Source: UBA2272 sp034368805 (GTDB taxonomy: Bacteria > Actinomycetota > Coriobacteriia > Anaerosomatales > Anaerosomataceae). Taken from it: a stretch of 5,960 nt of DNA. The notes under the pieces are model-generated. The model was given only the letters and a program-made list of their open reading frames with translations, was not told the DNA's origin and ran no database searches. The DNA lies in assembly GCA_034368805.1 (NCBI GenBank), contig JAXMLJ010000065.1:1-5960 (forward strand). Reading direction: 5' to 3'. Shown piece by piece: positions 1 to 5,548 of this stretch (the first letter of the stretch is position 1; each line of letters opens with the position of its first letter). The position numbers and the translations under genes were made by a program.

Positions 1-1329
1 ATTCTCGTGCTCGTCAGTGGCGGTGCCGACTCGGTGGCCCTCCTGCGGCTGCTCGCCGCCGGCGACCTCGGCGACCGCTGTGGACGTCTGAGCGTCCTGC
101 ACGTCAACCACCTGCTGCGCGGTGAGGATGCGGACGGCGACGAGTCGTTCGTCTCAGCGCTGTGCGCCACACTCGGCGTGCCGTGTCGCGCGGTTAGTTA
201 CGACGTCGCCGCCTACGCGTGCGCCGAGGGGCTCAACCTCGAGGACGCCGGCCGACGGATACGGTACCGCTTTGCCGACGACGAACTCGACGCATGGTGC
301 GCCTCTCTCGGCATGCCGGGCGAGGCGGGTCGCATCGCGGTGGCGCACACGGCCGACGACCGCCTTGAGACGTTCCTGGCGCGCGTGATCACCGGCGCCG
401 GCACCGGCGGGCTCTCGTCGATCGCTCCGGTACGCGGACGGATCGCGCGTCCGCTCATAGACGCCCGACGCGTAGCGGTGACCGGATACCTGACCGAACT
501 CGGACAGCCGTGGCGCGAGGACGCGATGAACGCGGACACCACCCAGCAGCGTGCATGGCTCCGGCACGAGCTCCTGCCTATGATCGAGAGCCGCAATCCG
601 TCGTTTGCCGGGACGTCCGAGCGGACGATGAGGATCCTGGCCGGGGATGAGGCAGTGCTCTCACAGCTGGGTGCCGATGCCGCGCGGGGCGTGGTCTCGG
701 CTGATGGCGGCGCGCTCGTCTTCGAACGAAGCGCGCTTGCGGCTCTCCCGCGCGCGCTTGCTCGCAGGGTGGTCCGCGACGCCATCGTCGGAATGTTCGG
801 TGAAGCGTCGCGGCTGCCGTTCGAGCACGTGGAGGCCATTGCGACGAGCGCGGTCGAGGACGGCTTCGCTCGCGACCTGCCGCTCGGTCTGCGGGCGCAG
901 GCGGAGTACGATACAATCAGAATTTCCCGGAGGGGAGACTCGGACTCGTCGGTGGCACCCGGCTTGCTCGAACTCCCGGGCGTGCTGGATCTTGGTGCAT
1001 CGGGTACGATCGTCGCCCGTGAACTGCCCGCCGGGGGCGTGTTGCCCGGTCCTGACACGGTTTCGATCGATGCAGGTGCGGTGCGTTGGCCGCTCGTCGT
1101 CGACGCTGTTCGGGCCGGTGACCGGATGCGTCCGCTGGGGCTCGGGGGCAGCAAGAAGCTCTCCGACATCCTCATCGACGCAAAGGTTCCTGCGCGCATG
1201 CGGCACGTCACGCCGATCGTACGTGACGGTGAGCGCATCGTGTGGCTGGCGGGCGTCACGCTCGCCGAGGAGTGCCGGGTCACCCCGGCGACAGAGCGGG
1301 TGGCGGAACTGACGTGGCGGCGCCCCTGA
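1..1329 (+). CDS. tilS: tRNA(Ile)-lysidine synthase TilS, 5' end cut off by window
   Basis: This ATP-dependent cytoplasmic enzyme attaches lysine to C34 of the CAU-anticodon tRNA-Ile, converting it to lysidine so the tRNA reads AUA. The frame is open from base 1 and ends at TGA 1327-1329, giving 442 visible residues (numbered from base 1). The N-type ATP pyrophosphatase loop SGGADS is at residues 6-11, HVNHLLRG at 34-41, the NLED...RRIRYRF segment at about 79-91, and AHTADDRLET at 115-124. The segment EDAMNADTTQQRAWLRHELLP at about 173-193 matches the end of the catalytic domain. The TilS C-terminal domain (GDRMRPLG...GSKKLSDILID) starts near 373. The GTG at 7 is unlikely to be the real start, because the family has residues before the loop and the frame runs off the edge. 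hpt and ftsH follow on the same strand, the order common in Gram-positive bacteria. Identity is very secure. Confidence 0.96.
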   Translation: MLVLVSGGADSVALLRLLAAGDLGDRCGRLSVLHVNHLLRGEDADGDESFVSALCATLGVPCRAVSYDVAAYACAEGLNLEDAGRRIRYRFADDELDAWCASLGMPGEAGRIAVAHTADDRLETFLARVITGAGTGGLSSIAPVRGRIARPLIDARRVAVTGYLTELGQPWREDAMNADTTQQRAWLRHELLPMIESRNPSFAGTSERTMRILAGDEAVLSQLGADAARGVVSADGGALVFERSALAALPRALARRVVRDAIVGMFGEASRLPFEHVEAIATSAVEDGFARDLPLGLRAQAEYDTIRISRRGDSDSSVAPGLLELPGVLDLGASGTIVARELPAGGVLPGPDTVSIDAGAVRWPLVVDAVRAGDRMRPLGLGGSKKLSDILIDAKVPARMRHVTPIVRDGERIVWLAGVTLAEECRVTPATERVAELTWRRP

Positions 1330-1367
1330 CGGGGTGAGCGGCTGGTGGCCCCGACGGAGGCCGGACC

Positions 1368-1375
1368 GAGGAAGG
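1368..1375 (+). promoter_or_regulatory. Shine-Dalgarno of hpt
   Basis: GAGGAAGG lies 4 bases before ATG 1380 and fixes the hpt start. The whole 50-base gap after tilS shows no convincing terminator or promoter, so hpt is probably co-transcribed with tilS. Confidence 0.75.
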
Positions 1376-1379
1376 TGCG

Positions 1380-1931
1380 ATGAGCATCCATGCCGACATC
1401 GACCGAGTGATCCTGAGTGAGGCCGAGATCGCGGAGCGTATCCGCGAGCTTGGTGAGGAGATCGCCCGCGAGTATGCCGCTGTCGCCAGACCGGTCCTGC
1501 TGATCGCTGTGCTCCGCGGCGCCGCACTGTTCGTCGCAGACCTTGCCCGGGCGATCGACGACAAGGTCGAGATCGACTTCATGGCTGTCTCGAGCTACGG
1601 CTCGTCGACCAAGTCCTCTGGCGTGGTTCGGATCATCAAGGACCTCGATGAGGACATAGAAGGCCGGGACGTTCTCGTCATCGAGGACATCCTCGACACG
1701 GGCCTCACGCTCAAGTACCTGCTCCGCAACCTTGCCTCCCGCAAGCCCGCAAGCCTCGAGGTCGTGACGCTCCTGCAGAAAGAGGGTAAGCAGCAGGTGC
1801 CGATCGACTGCAAGTACGTTGGATTCTCCGTCCCCGATGAGTTCGTCGTCGGGTACGGACTTGACTACGCCGAGCGCTACCGGAACCTCCCGTACATCGG
1901 CGTCCTCAAGCCTGCGATCTACGCCGACTGA
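1380..1931 (+). CDS. hpt: Hypoxanthine phosphoribosyltransferase
   Basis: This is a purine-salvage enzyme that makes IMP (and usually GMP) from hypoxanthine (or guanine) and PRPP in the cytoplasm. It has 183 residues, the usual length for bacterial Hpt. The PPi-loop VLRGA is at 44-48 and the flexible catalytic loop SSYGSSTKSSG at 71-81. The PRPP-binding signature VLVIEDILDTGLTL is at 98-111, with the paired acidic residues E102 and D103. A purine-binding lysine, K145, sits in DCKYVGF, followed by VPDEFVVGYGLDYAERYRNLP, which is diagnostic of the Hpt family. ATG 1380 is chosen because of the Shine-Dalgarno just upstream. Its stop codon overlaps the first possible ftsH start by one base (TGATG). 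The tilS-hpt-ftsH linkage is conserved widely in Gram-positive bacteria. Nothing about the gene looks damaged. Confidence 0.96.
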   Translation: MSIHADIDRVILSEAEIAERIRELGEEIAREYAAVARPVLLIAVLRGAALFVADLARAIDDKVEIDFMAVSSYGSSTKSSGVVRIIKDLDEDIEGRDVLVIEDILDTGLTLKYLLRNLASRKPASLEVVTLLQKEGKQQVPIDCKYVGFSVPDEFVVGYGLDYAERYRNLPYIGVLKPAIYAD

Positions 1932-3943
1932 TGGCGGACAAGGAGTCGAAACGAGTGAACCGCAATCTGAGGACCGCGCTCCTCTACCTGCTCTTCATCG
2001 TGCTGGGCCTGCTGTTCCTGGCCAATACACTGCAGCCCGAAGGCGCCGTCACCGAGCTTGACAGTTCGGCGTTCACGCAGGCGCTGGCCGACGAGCGCGT
2101 CGTGACCGTGGAGGTCTATCCGCGTACGCAGGAGGTCCAGGGCACCTACTACCCTGATGACGCAGCGGCCGAAGCCGACGAGCCCCTGGAGTTCACCACG
2201 ACGTACCTCGACAACGCGGCGCTCGATGCCCTGCTTGCCGAGCATCCGGTTTCCGGCGGCGTGAAGGTCGACATGCGGGACAGCGGCGCGTGGCTCAGCC
2301 TGCTTGCCTCGTTCGTGCCGGTCGTGATCATCGTGGTTGTGATGTTCTGGCTCATCAATCAGATGCAGGGCGGCAACTCCAAGGTGATGTCGTTCGGTAA
2401 GAGCCGGGCGAAGCGCATCACGCGCGACCAGCCGCGGATCACGTTCAAGGACGTCGCCGGCGCCGACGAGGCAGTCGAGGAGCTTGAAGAGATCAAGGAG
2501 TTCCTCGCCAACCCCGGCAAGTTCCAGGCGCTCGGCGCCAAGATTCCCACGGGCGTACTGCTCGTCGGCCCTCCGGGCACCGGCAAGACCCTGCTCGCGC
2601 GTGCCGTGGCCGGCGAGGCGGGCGTGCCGTTCTTCACCATCTCGGGCTCCGATTTCGTCGAGATGTTCGTCGGCGTCGGCGCGAGTCGCGTGCGCGACCT
2701 GTTCGAGCAAGCCAAGGCCGCAAGTCCCTGCATCGTCTTCATAGACGAGCTCGACGCCGTCGGCCGCATGCGTGGCGCCGGCCTCGGGGGCGGGCACGAC
2801 GAGCGCGAGCAGACGCTGAACCAACTGCTCGTCGAGATGGACGGCTTCGATATCAAGGACAACGTCATCATCATGGCCGCCACCAACCGGCCGGATGTGC
2901 TGGACGCCGCGTTGCTGCGCCCCGGCAGGTTCGACCGTCAGATCCTCGTCGATCGCCCGGATCTCAAGGGGCGCGCCGAGATACTGAAGATCCACACGCG
3001 TGGCAAGCCGCTCGGCGAAGATATCGAGCTCGAGGTGCTTGCGCGGCGAACGCCGGGCTTCACCGGCGCCGACCTTGCCAACCTCGTCAACGAGGCTGCG
3101 CTGCTCTCGGCTCGGCACGGCAAAAAGGAGGTCGAGATGGTCGAACTCGAAGAGGCTATCGAGCGCGTCATCGCAGGCCCTGAGAAGCGGAGTCGCATCA
3201 TCTCCGAGAAGGAGAAGCGCATCATCGCGTACCACGAATCCGGTCACGCGCTCGTGGGGCACGTGCTTCCCAACACCGACCCGATCCACAAGATCAGCAT
3301 CATCAGCCGCGGCAGGGCGCTCGGCTATACGCTGGCCCTTCCCGTAGAGGACAAGTTCCTCTCTGCACGTGGAGAGATGCTCGACGAGATCGCGATGATG
3401 CTCGGCGGTCGGGTGGCCGAAGCGATCACGCTCGGCGACATCACCACCGGCGCGAGCAACGACATCGAGCGGGCGACCAAGCTTGCCCGTCAGATGGTCA
3501 CGCAGTACGGGATGTCCGACAAGCTCGGCCCGATGACGCTCGGAGACGGGCAGCACGAGGTCTTCCTCGGCCGTGACTTCTCGGCAACGCCCAACTACAG
3601 CCAGGAGATCGCCTTCGAGATCGACAAGGAGATCCGCCGGTTGATCGACGAGGCATACGAGACCGCGTATCGCATCCTCACCGAGCGCCGCGAGCTGCTC
3701 GATCTGATGGCATCGGTTCTCGTCGAGCGCGAGACGATCGACAAGGAAGAGCTGGCGGCGCTGCTCGACGGCCGGTGGGCCGAGCACCTCGAGGTGGAGA
3801 AGCAGCGCGAGGCCGAGGCCGCCGAGGAGACGCCGGTGGAGGAGCTGGTTGCCGCCGAGGCGACGCCGGCCGAACCGGTCGACGATCGTCCGATCGTGGA
3901 CGTCAAGCCCGCCGATGTCGGCGATTCGGCGGCGCCCGCGTAA
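1931..3943 (+). CDS. ftsH: ATP-dependent zinc metalloprotease FtsH
   Basis: FtsH is a membrane-anchored hexameric AAA+ protease that extracts and degrades misfolded membrane proteins and short-lived regulators. It has 670 residues. Transmembrane helix 1 is at about 15-32, an extracytoplasmic FtsH_ext-like domain spans about 35-118, and helix 2 is at about 121-144. The AAA domain has Walker A GPPGTGKT at 213-220, pore motif MFVG at 245-248, Walker B IVFIDE at 268-273 and the second region of homology at about 316-336 with arginines R330 and R333. The peptidase has HESGH at 435-439 (H435, E436, H439) and the likely third zinc ligand D511 in TTGASNDIERAT. The tail beyond ~620 is rich in Glu, Ala and Pro and is probably disordered. 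The start is uncertain: ATG 1931 has no Shine-Dalgarno and would rely on coupling to hpt. GTG 1955, which gives MNRNLRTALLYLL, has AAGGAG 9 bases upstream. The longer form is listed. Confidence 0.97.
   Translation: MADKESKRVNRNLRTALLYLLFIVLGLLFLANTLQPEGAVTELDSSAFTQALADERVVTVEVYPRTQEVQGTYYPDDAAAEADEPLEFTTTYLDNAALDALLAEHPVSGGVKVDMRDSGAWLSLLASFVPVVIIVVVMFWLINQMQGGNSKVMSFGKSRAKRITRDQPRITFKDVAGADEAVEELEEIKEFLANPGKFQALGAKIPTGVLLVGPPGTGKTLLARAVAGEAGVPFFTISGSDFVEMFVGVGASRVRDLFEQAKAASPCIVFIDELDAVGRMRGAGLGGGHDEREQTLNQLLVEMDGFDIKDNVIIMAATNRPDVLDAALLRPGRFDRQILVDRPDLKGRAEILKIHTRGKPLGEDIELEVLARRTPGFTGADLANLVNEAALLSARHGKKEVEMVELEEAIERVIAGPEKRSRIISEKEKRIIAYHESGHALVGHVLPNTDPIHKISIISRGRALGYTLALPVEDKFLSARGEMLDEIAMMLGGRVAEAITLGDITTGASNDIERATKLARQMVTQYGMSDKLGPMTLGDGQHEVFLGRDFSATPNYSQEIAFEIDKEIRRLIDEAYETAYRILTERRELLDLMASVLVERETIDKEELAALLDGRWAEHLEVEKQREAEAAEETPVEELVAAEATPAEPVDDRPIVDVKPADVGDSAAPA
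1940..1945 (+). promoter_or_regulatory. Possible Shine-Dalgarno for an internal ftsH start
   Basis: AAGGAG lies 9 bases before GTG 1955 inside the annotated ftsH frame. It would start a 662-residue protein beginning MNRN, close to the hydrophobic helix as in well-known FtsH proteins. The ATG at 1931 lacks a comparable site. Confidence 0.5.
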
Positions 3944-3964
3944 CAGAGCGCCCATCGAGCATGA

Positions 3965-3999
3965 CGAGAGGCGCCATCCGACCCGGGTGGCGCCTCTCG
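3965..3999 (+). terminator. GC-rich hairpin after ftsH, probable terminator
   Basis: The arms CGAGAGGCGCCA (3965-3976) and TGGCGCCTCTCG (3988-3999) are perfectly complementary over 12 base pairs. Three more inner pairs (TCC with GGG, one of them G-U) leave a loop of 5. The hairpin sits 22 bases after the ftsH stop and ahead of an independent promoter-like region, as expected for an operon end. There is no T-run after the stem, so it is not a textbook intrinsic terminator; such forms are common in high-GC Gram-positives. The stem is symmetric, but the only gene ending here is on the + strand. Confidence 0.7.
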
Positions 4000-4011
4000 C
4001 GGTGGTGCCGC

Positions 4012-4040
4012 TTGCGCTAGTCACATATATGTCTTATACA
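4012..4040 (+). promoter_or_regulatory. Candidate promoter of the PadR-led operon
   Basis: TTGCGC (4012-4017) and TATACA (4035-4040) are 17 bases apart, the ideal spacing for a sigma-70-type promoter, though the -35 match is weak. An alternative -10 hexamer, TATAGT, lies at 4041-4046. This is the only AT-rich patch near a gene start in the window. The -10 region lies inside the palindrome at 4026-4044, so binding there would block transcription. Confidence 0.4.
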
Positions 4041-4044
4041 TATA
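4026..4044. promoter_or_regulatory. Palindromic operator candidate for the PadR regulator
   Basis: TATATGT, a 5-base spacer, then ACATATA form an exact 7-base inverted repeat. It is flanked by CAC (4022-4024) and GTG (4045-4047), which extend the symmetry except for one extra A on the left. PadR-family regulators commonly bind ATGT/ACAT half-sites in their own promoters. Here the spacer between ATGT and ACAT is 5 bases, shorter than the 8 often described, so the assignment is inference. It lies 23 bases before the PadR-like gene. Confidence 0.5.
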
Positions 4045-4054
4045 GTGTCCGGCG

Positions 4055-4063
4055 AAGGTGAGG
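4055..4063 (+). promoter_or_regulatory. Shine-Dalgarno of the PadR-like gene
   Basis: AAGGTGAGG precedes GTG 4068 by 4 bases and supports that GTG as the start, even though it is not ATG. Confidence 0.55.
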
Positions 4064-4067
4064 TCAC

Positions 4068-4487
4068 GTGTACGAGTCAGATCCCGGAGACATCTCGCGG
4101 CCGCGACGACGCTGCTGCCAGGCGGCGGACGGTACGCAGCGGCAGCTCGGCAGGGGGCGCGGCGCTCTCCTCGAGCCGGCGCTGCTCATAGCGCTCGCCC
4201 GCTCGGAAGCACACGGATACGATCTCGTGCGGGCGATAGAGGAGATGACGGGTGGAGACGTCGTGCCGGACACGGGCGGCCTGTACCGGCTGCTCCGTCG
4301 ACTGGAAGTCGAGGGTGTCGTCACCTCCAGCTGGCAGGAGAGCGGGGCCGGGCCGCAGCGCCGGGAGTATCGCCTCACCGACGAGGGACGCGCGCTTCTG
4401 GCGCACTGGATGGAGCATCTCGCCGTTCGTCGCGACGCGCTCGACCGGCTGATCCGGGCCGGCATGGAGCAGGTTCCGCATGCGTGA
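4068..4487 (+). CDS. PadR-family winged-helix transcriptional regulator
   Basis: This is a 139-residue DNA-binding regulator, probably a repressor of its own operon. Residues 34-112 read as a PadR winged helix: LLEPALLIALARSEAHGYDL (34-53) is the first helical part, GLYRLLRRLEVEGVV (71-85) the recognition region, and REYRLTDEGRALLAHW (99-114) the wing and following helix. The C-terminal helix is short, as in the small PadR subfamily. About 30 residues precede the domain; they are basic and hold an adjacent cysteine pair (C16, C17), which could bind metal or sense redox state, though nothing proves it. GTG 4068 is chosen for its Shine-Dalgarno. The downstream gene starts 28 bases after the stop, and an AT-rich palindrome lies just upstream, so autoregulation is likely. 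The family assignment is firm; the ligand is unknown. Confidence 0.88.
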   Translation: MYESDPGDISRPRRRCCQAADGTQRQLGRGRGALLEPALLIALARSEAHGYDLVRAIEEMTGGDVVPDTGGLYRLLRRLEVEGVVTSSWQESGAGPQRREYRLTDEGRALLAHWMEHLAVRRDALDRLIRAGMEQVPHA

Positions 4488-4500
4488 GACGTACTCGAGT

Positions 4501-4507
4501 AGGGAGG
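4501..4507 (+). promoter_or_regulatory. Shine-Dalgarno deciding the DUF5320-like start
   Basis: AGGGAGG lies 8 bases before ATG 4516. It excludes the earlier in-frame ATG at 4480, which would place this site inside the coding region and add 12 residues absent from the family's usual MPG start. Confidence 0.7.
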
Positions 4508-4515
4508 TCATATCG

Positions 4516-4719
4516 ATGCCAGGACATGATGGGACGGGACCGGAAGGACGCGGCCCACTCACGGGTGGAGGACGTGGCGAGTGTGCCGAGGACGTCACTG
4601 CTCTCGGTGAGCCCGGCCGTGGGCTGCTGCGCAGTCGGGGTATTCGCGGAGGTGGTCCGGGATTCGGGCGCAGCATCCGCAGGCTGGGTCTTGGGAAGAG
4701 TCGGGGGTGGCGCCGATGA
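4516..4719 (+). CDS. Small Gly/Arg-rich DUF5320-like protein
   Basis: This is a 67-residue protein beginning MPGHDGTGPEGRGPLTGGGR. That start closely resembles the short DUF5320 proteins (typical form MPGxDGTGPxGxGPxTGxGxGxC) found beside NifX-like and MinD-like genes in anaerobes. It has 21 glycines, 12 arginines and a single cysteine, C23, at the position where the family has one. No membrane segment or catalytic motif is visible, and it is probably flexible and strongly basic toward the C-terminus. Its biochemical role is unknown; an accessory role in metal-cluster handling is inferred from its neighbours only. The start is set by the Shine-Dalgarno at 4501-4507. The stop overlaps the next start as ATGA, indicating translational coupling. 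Confidence 0.78.
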   Translation: MPGHDGTGPEGRGPLTGGGRGECAEDVTALGEPGRGLLRSRGIRGGGPGFGRSIRRLGLGKSRGWRR

Positions 4720-5075
4720 AAGTCGCCGTATCATCACTCGGCCCGACGCTCGACGACCCGGTTGACGAGCACTTCGGCAGGGCGATGTGGTTCGTCGTCG
4801 CCGACACCGATCTGGACGGTTTCGAGGCGATCGACAACGCCGCAAACCGCAACGCGCTCCAGGGTGCGGGTATCGCATCGGCCGAACTCATCTCCGGTCA
4901 GGGCGTGGCGGCGGTCATCACCGGACACCTTGGTCCGAAAGCATTCTCCGCACTCGGAGCGGCCAGGATTTCCGGGTATGACGGCGCCGGCATGACGGTG
5001 CGCGCGGCGCTCGCCGCGTTCGCCGAGGGAGATCTCGGCGCGCTGGACGAGGCGGGAGAAGCGCACAGTGGCTGA
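4716..5075 (+). CDS. NifX/NifB-C-terminal-like protein 1 (Fe-Mo cofactor-binding fold)
   Basis: This is a 119-residue protein of the dinitrogenase iron-molybdenum cofactor biosynthesis superfamily (PF02579-type fold). It opens with MKVAVSSLGPTLDDPVDEHFGRA, the characteristic strand, loop and HFGRA block. It continues through AVITGHLGPKAFSALGAARI (66-85) to TVRAALAAFAEGDLGAL (94-110), matching the family's central G-x-x-GP element and C-terminal helix. Members bind or carry metal-sulfur clusters; orange protein ORP and NifX are the known examples. It contains no cysteine at all, so any cluster would be held by other residues. ATG 4716 fits the family start and overlaps the previous stop by ATGA; GTG 4707 would add three unneeded residues. 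No nitrogenase genes are visible, so a role outside nitrogen fixation is more likely. Confidence 0.88.
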   Translation: MKVAVSSLGPTLDDPVDEHFGRAMWFVVADTDLDGFEAIDNAANRNALQGAGIASAELISGQGVAAVITGHLGPKAFSALGAARISGYDGAGMTVRAALAAFAEGDLGALDEAGEAHSG

Positions 5076-5086
5076 TGTGACGCCGT

Positions 5087-5109
5087 GGCGGCGCGGATCG
5101 CGCGCTGCC
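5087..5109 (+). other. GC-rich hairpin in the gap between the two NifX-like genes
   Basis: GGCGGCGCG (5087-5095) can pair with CGCGCTGCC (5101-5109) over 9 base pairs with one G-U and a 5-base loop. It lies in the only long gap (86 bases) inside this operon. No T-run follows, so it may be an RNA-processing or attenuation element, or just a product of high GC. The rest of the gap holds the palindrome CGTACGTACG (5116-5125) and the next Shine-Dalgarno. Confidence 0.3.
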
Positions 5110-5143
5110 GGCGCTCGTACGTACGGTCAGGTAAGTGGGTTTC

Positions 5144-5154
5144 GGAGGGAAGGG
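5144..5154 (+). promoter_or_regulatory. Shine-Dalgarno of the second NifX-like gene
   Basis: The purine run GGAGGGAAGGG ends 7 bases before GTG 5162. It supports that start over GTG 5135, which would put this ribosome-binding site inside the gene. Confidence 0.7.
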
Positions 5155-5161
5155 CAAGAAC

Positions 5162-5545
5162 GTGGCTGAGAACGGACGGATCGTACTGGCGGTACCCTCG
5201 ATCGGCGAGGGTGGGATGGACACCGAGCGCTCCGGGCACTTCGGTCGGTGTGACTGCTTCACGATCGTGGAGATCGCCGATGGGGCGATCGTCGGCACGC
5301 GCGTGGTCGACAATCCGCCGCACGAAGAGGGCGGCTGCTTGCGCCCGGTGAACCTGCTGGCGTCCCACGGTGTCAACGCACTCATCGTCGCAGGGATCGG
5401 CGCGCGACCACTCGCGGGTTTCGATGCCGCCGGCATCACCGTGTACTTCGACGATGCGATCCCGAACGTCGGTGATGCGGTTGCCGCGCTCGTGGCAGGT
5501 GAGGTCGAGATCATCGATCCGGCGTACGTCTGCGGCGGTCACTGA
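5162..5545 (+). CDS. NifX/NifB-C-terminal-like protein 2 with CGGH tail
   Basis: This is a second, divergent member of the dinitrogenase Fe-Mo cofactor-binding superfamily, 127 residues long. After a short lead it reads RIVLAVPSIGEGGMDTERSG with HFGRC at 26-30, the same block as its neighbour. It then has NPPHEEGGCLRPVNLLASHG (51-70), VNALIVAGIGARPLAGFDAAGI (71-92) and the helix DAVAALVAGEV (105-115). It ends in CGGH (124-127). It carries cysteines 30, 32, 59 and 124, plus histidines at 26, 54, 69 and 127, so it could bind a metal or cluster through side chains, unlike protein 1. This subtype is commonly found next to MinD-like ATPases with inserted ferredoxins, as here: the next gene starts 3 bases after the stop. 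The metal and partner are not shown by the sequence. Confidence 0.88.
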   Translation: MAENGRIVLAVPSIGEGGMDTERSGHFGRCDCFTIVEIADGAIVGTRVVDNPPHEEGGCLRPVNLLASHGVNALIVAGIGARPLAGFDAAGITVYFDDAIPNVGDAVAALVAGEVEIIDPAYVCGGH

Positions 5546-5548
5546 TCC

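Noticed and set aside
213..1391. A 392-codon minus-strand frame across tilS
   Set aside because: Ser/Arg/Pro/Thr-rich, low-complexity translation opposite a well-supported tilS; typical high-GC shadow.
1919..4024. A 701-codon open frame on the minus strand across ftsH
   Set aside because: It is fully antisense to an unmistakable ftsH, has no recognisable domain, and its Glu/Asp/Arg/Leu-rich composition is what the reverse of high-GC codons gives.
4065..4070. CACGTG hexamer overlapping the PadR start codon
   Set aside because: A six-base palindrome is expected by chance at this GC content and has no partner site.
4480..4515. Upstream ATG for the DUF5320-like protein
   Set aside because: It would overlap the PadR gene and contain the Shine-Dalgarno; the family starts at MPG.
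5116..5125. Palindrome CGTACGTACG as an operator
   Set aside because: Short alternating sequence with no promoter elements around it; too little to call a site.
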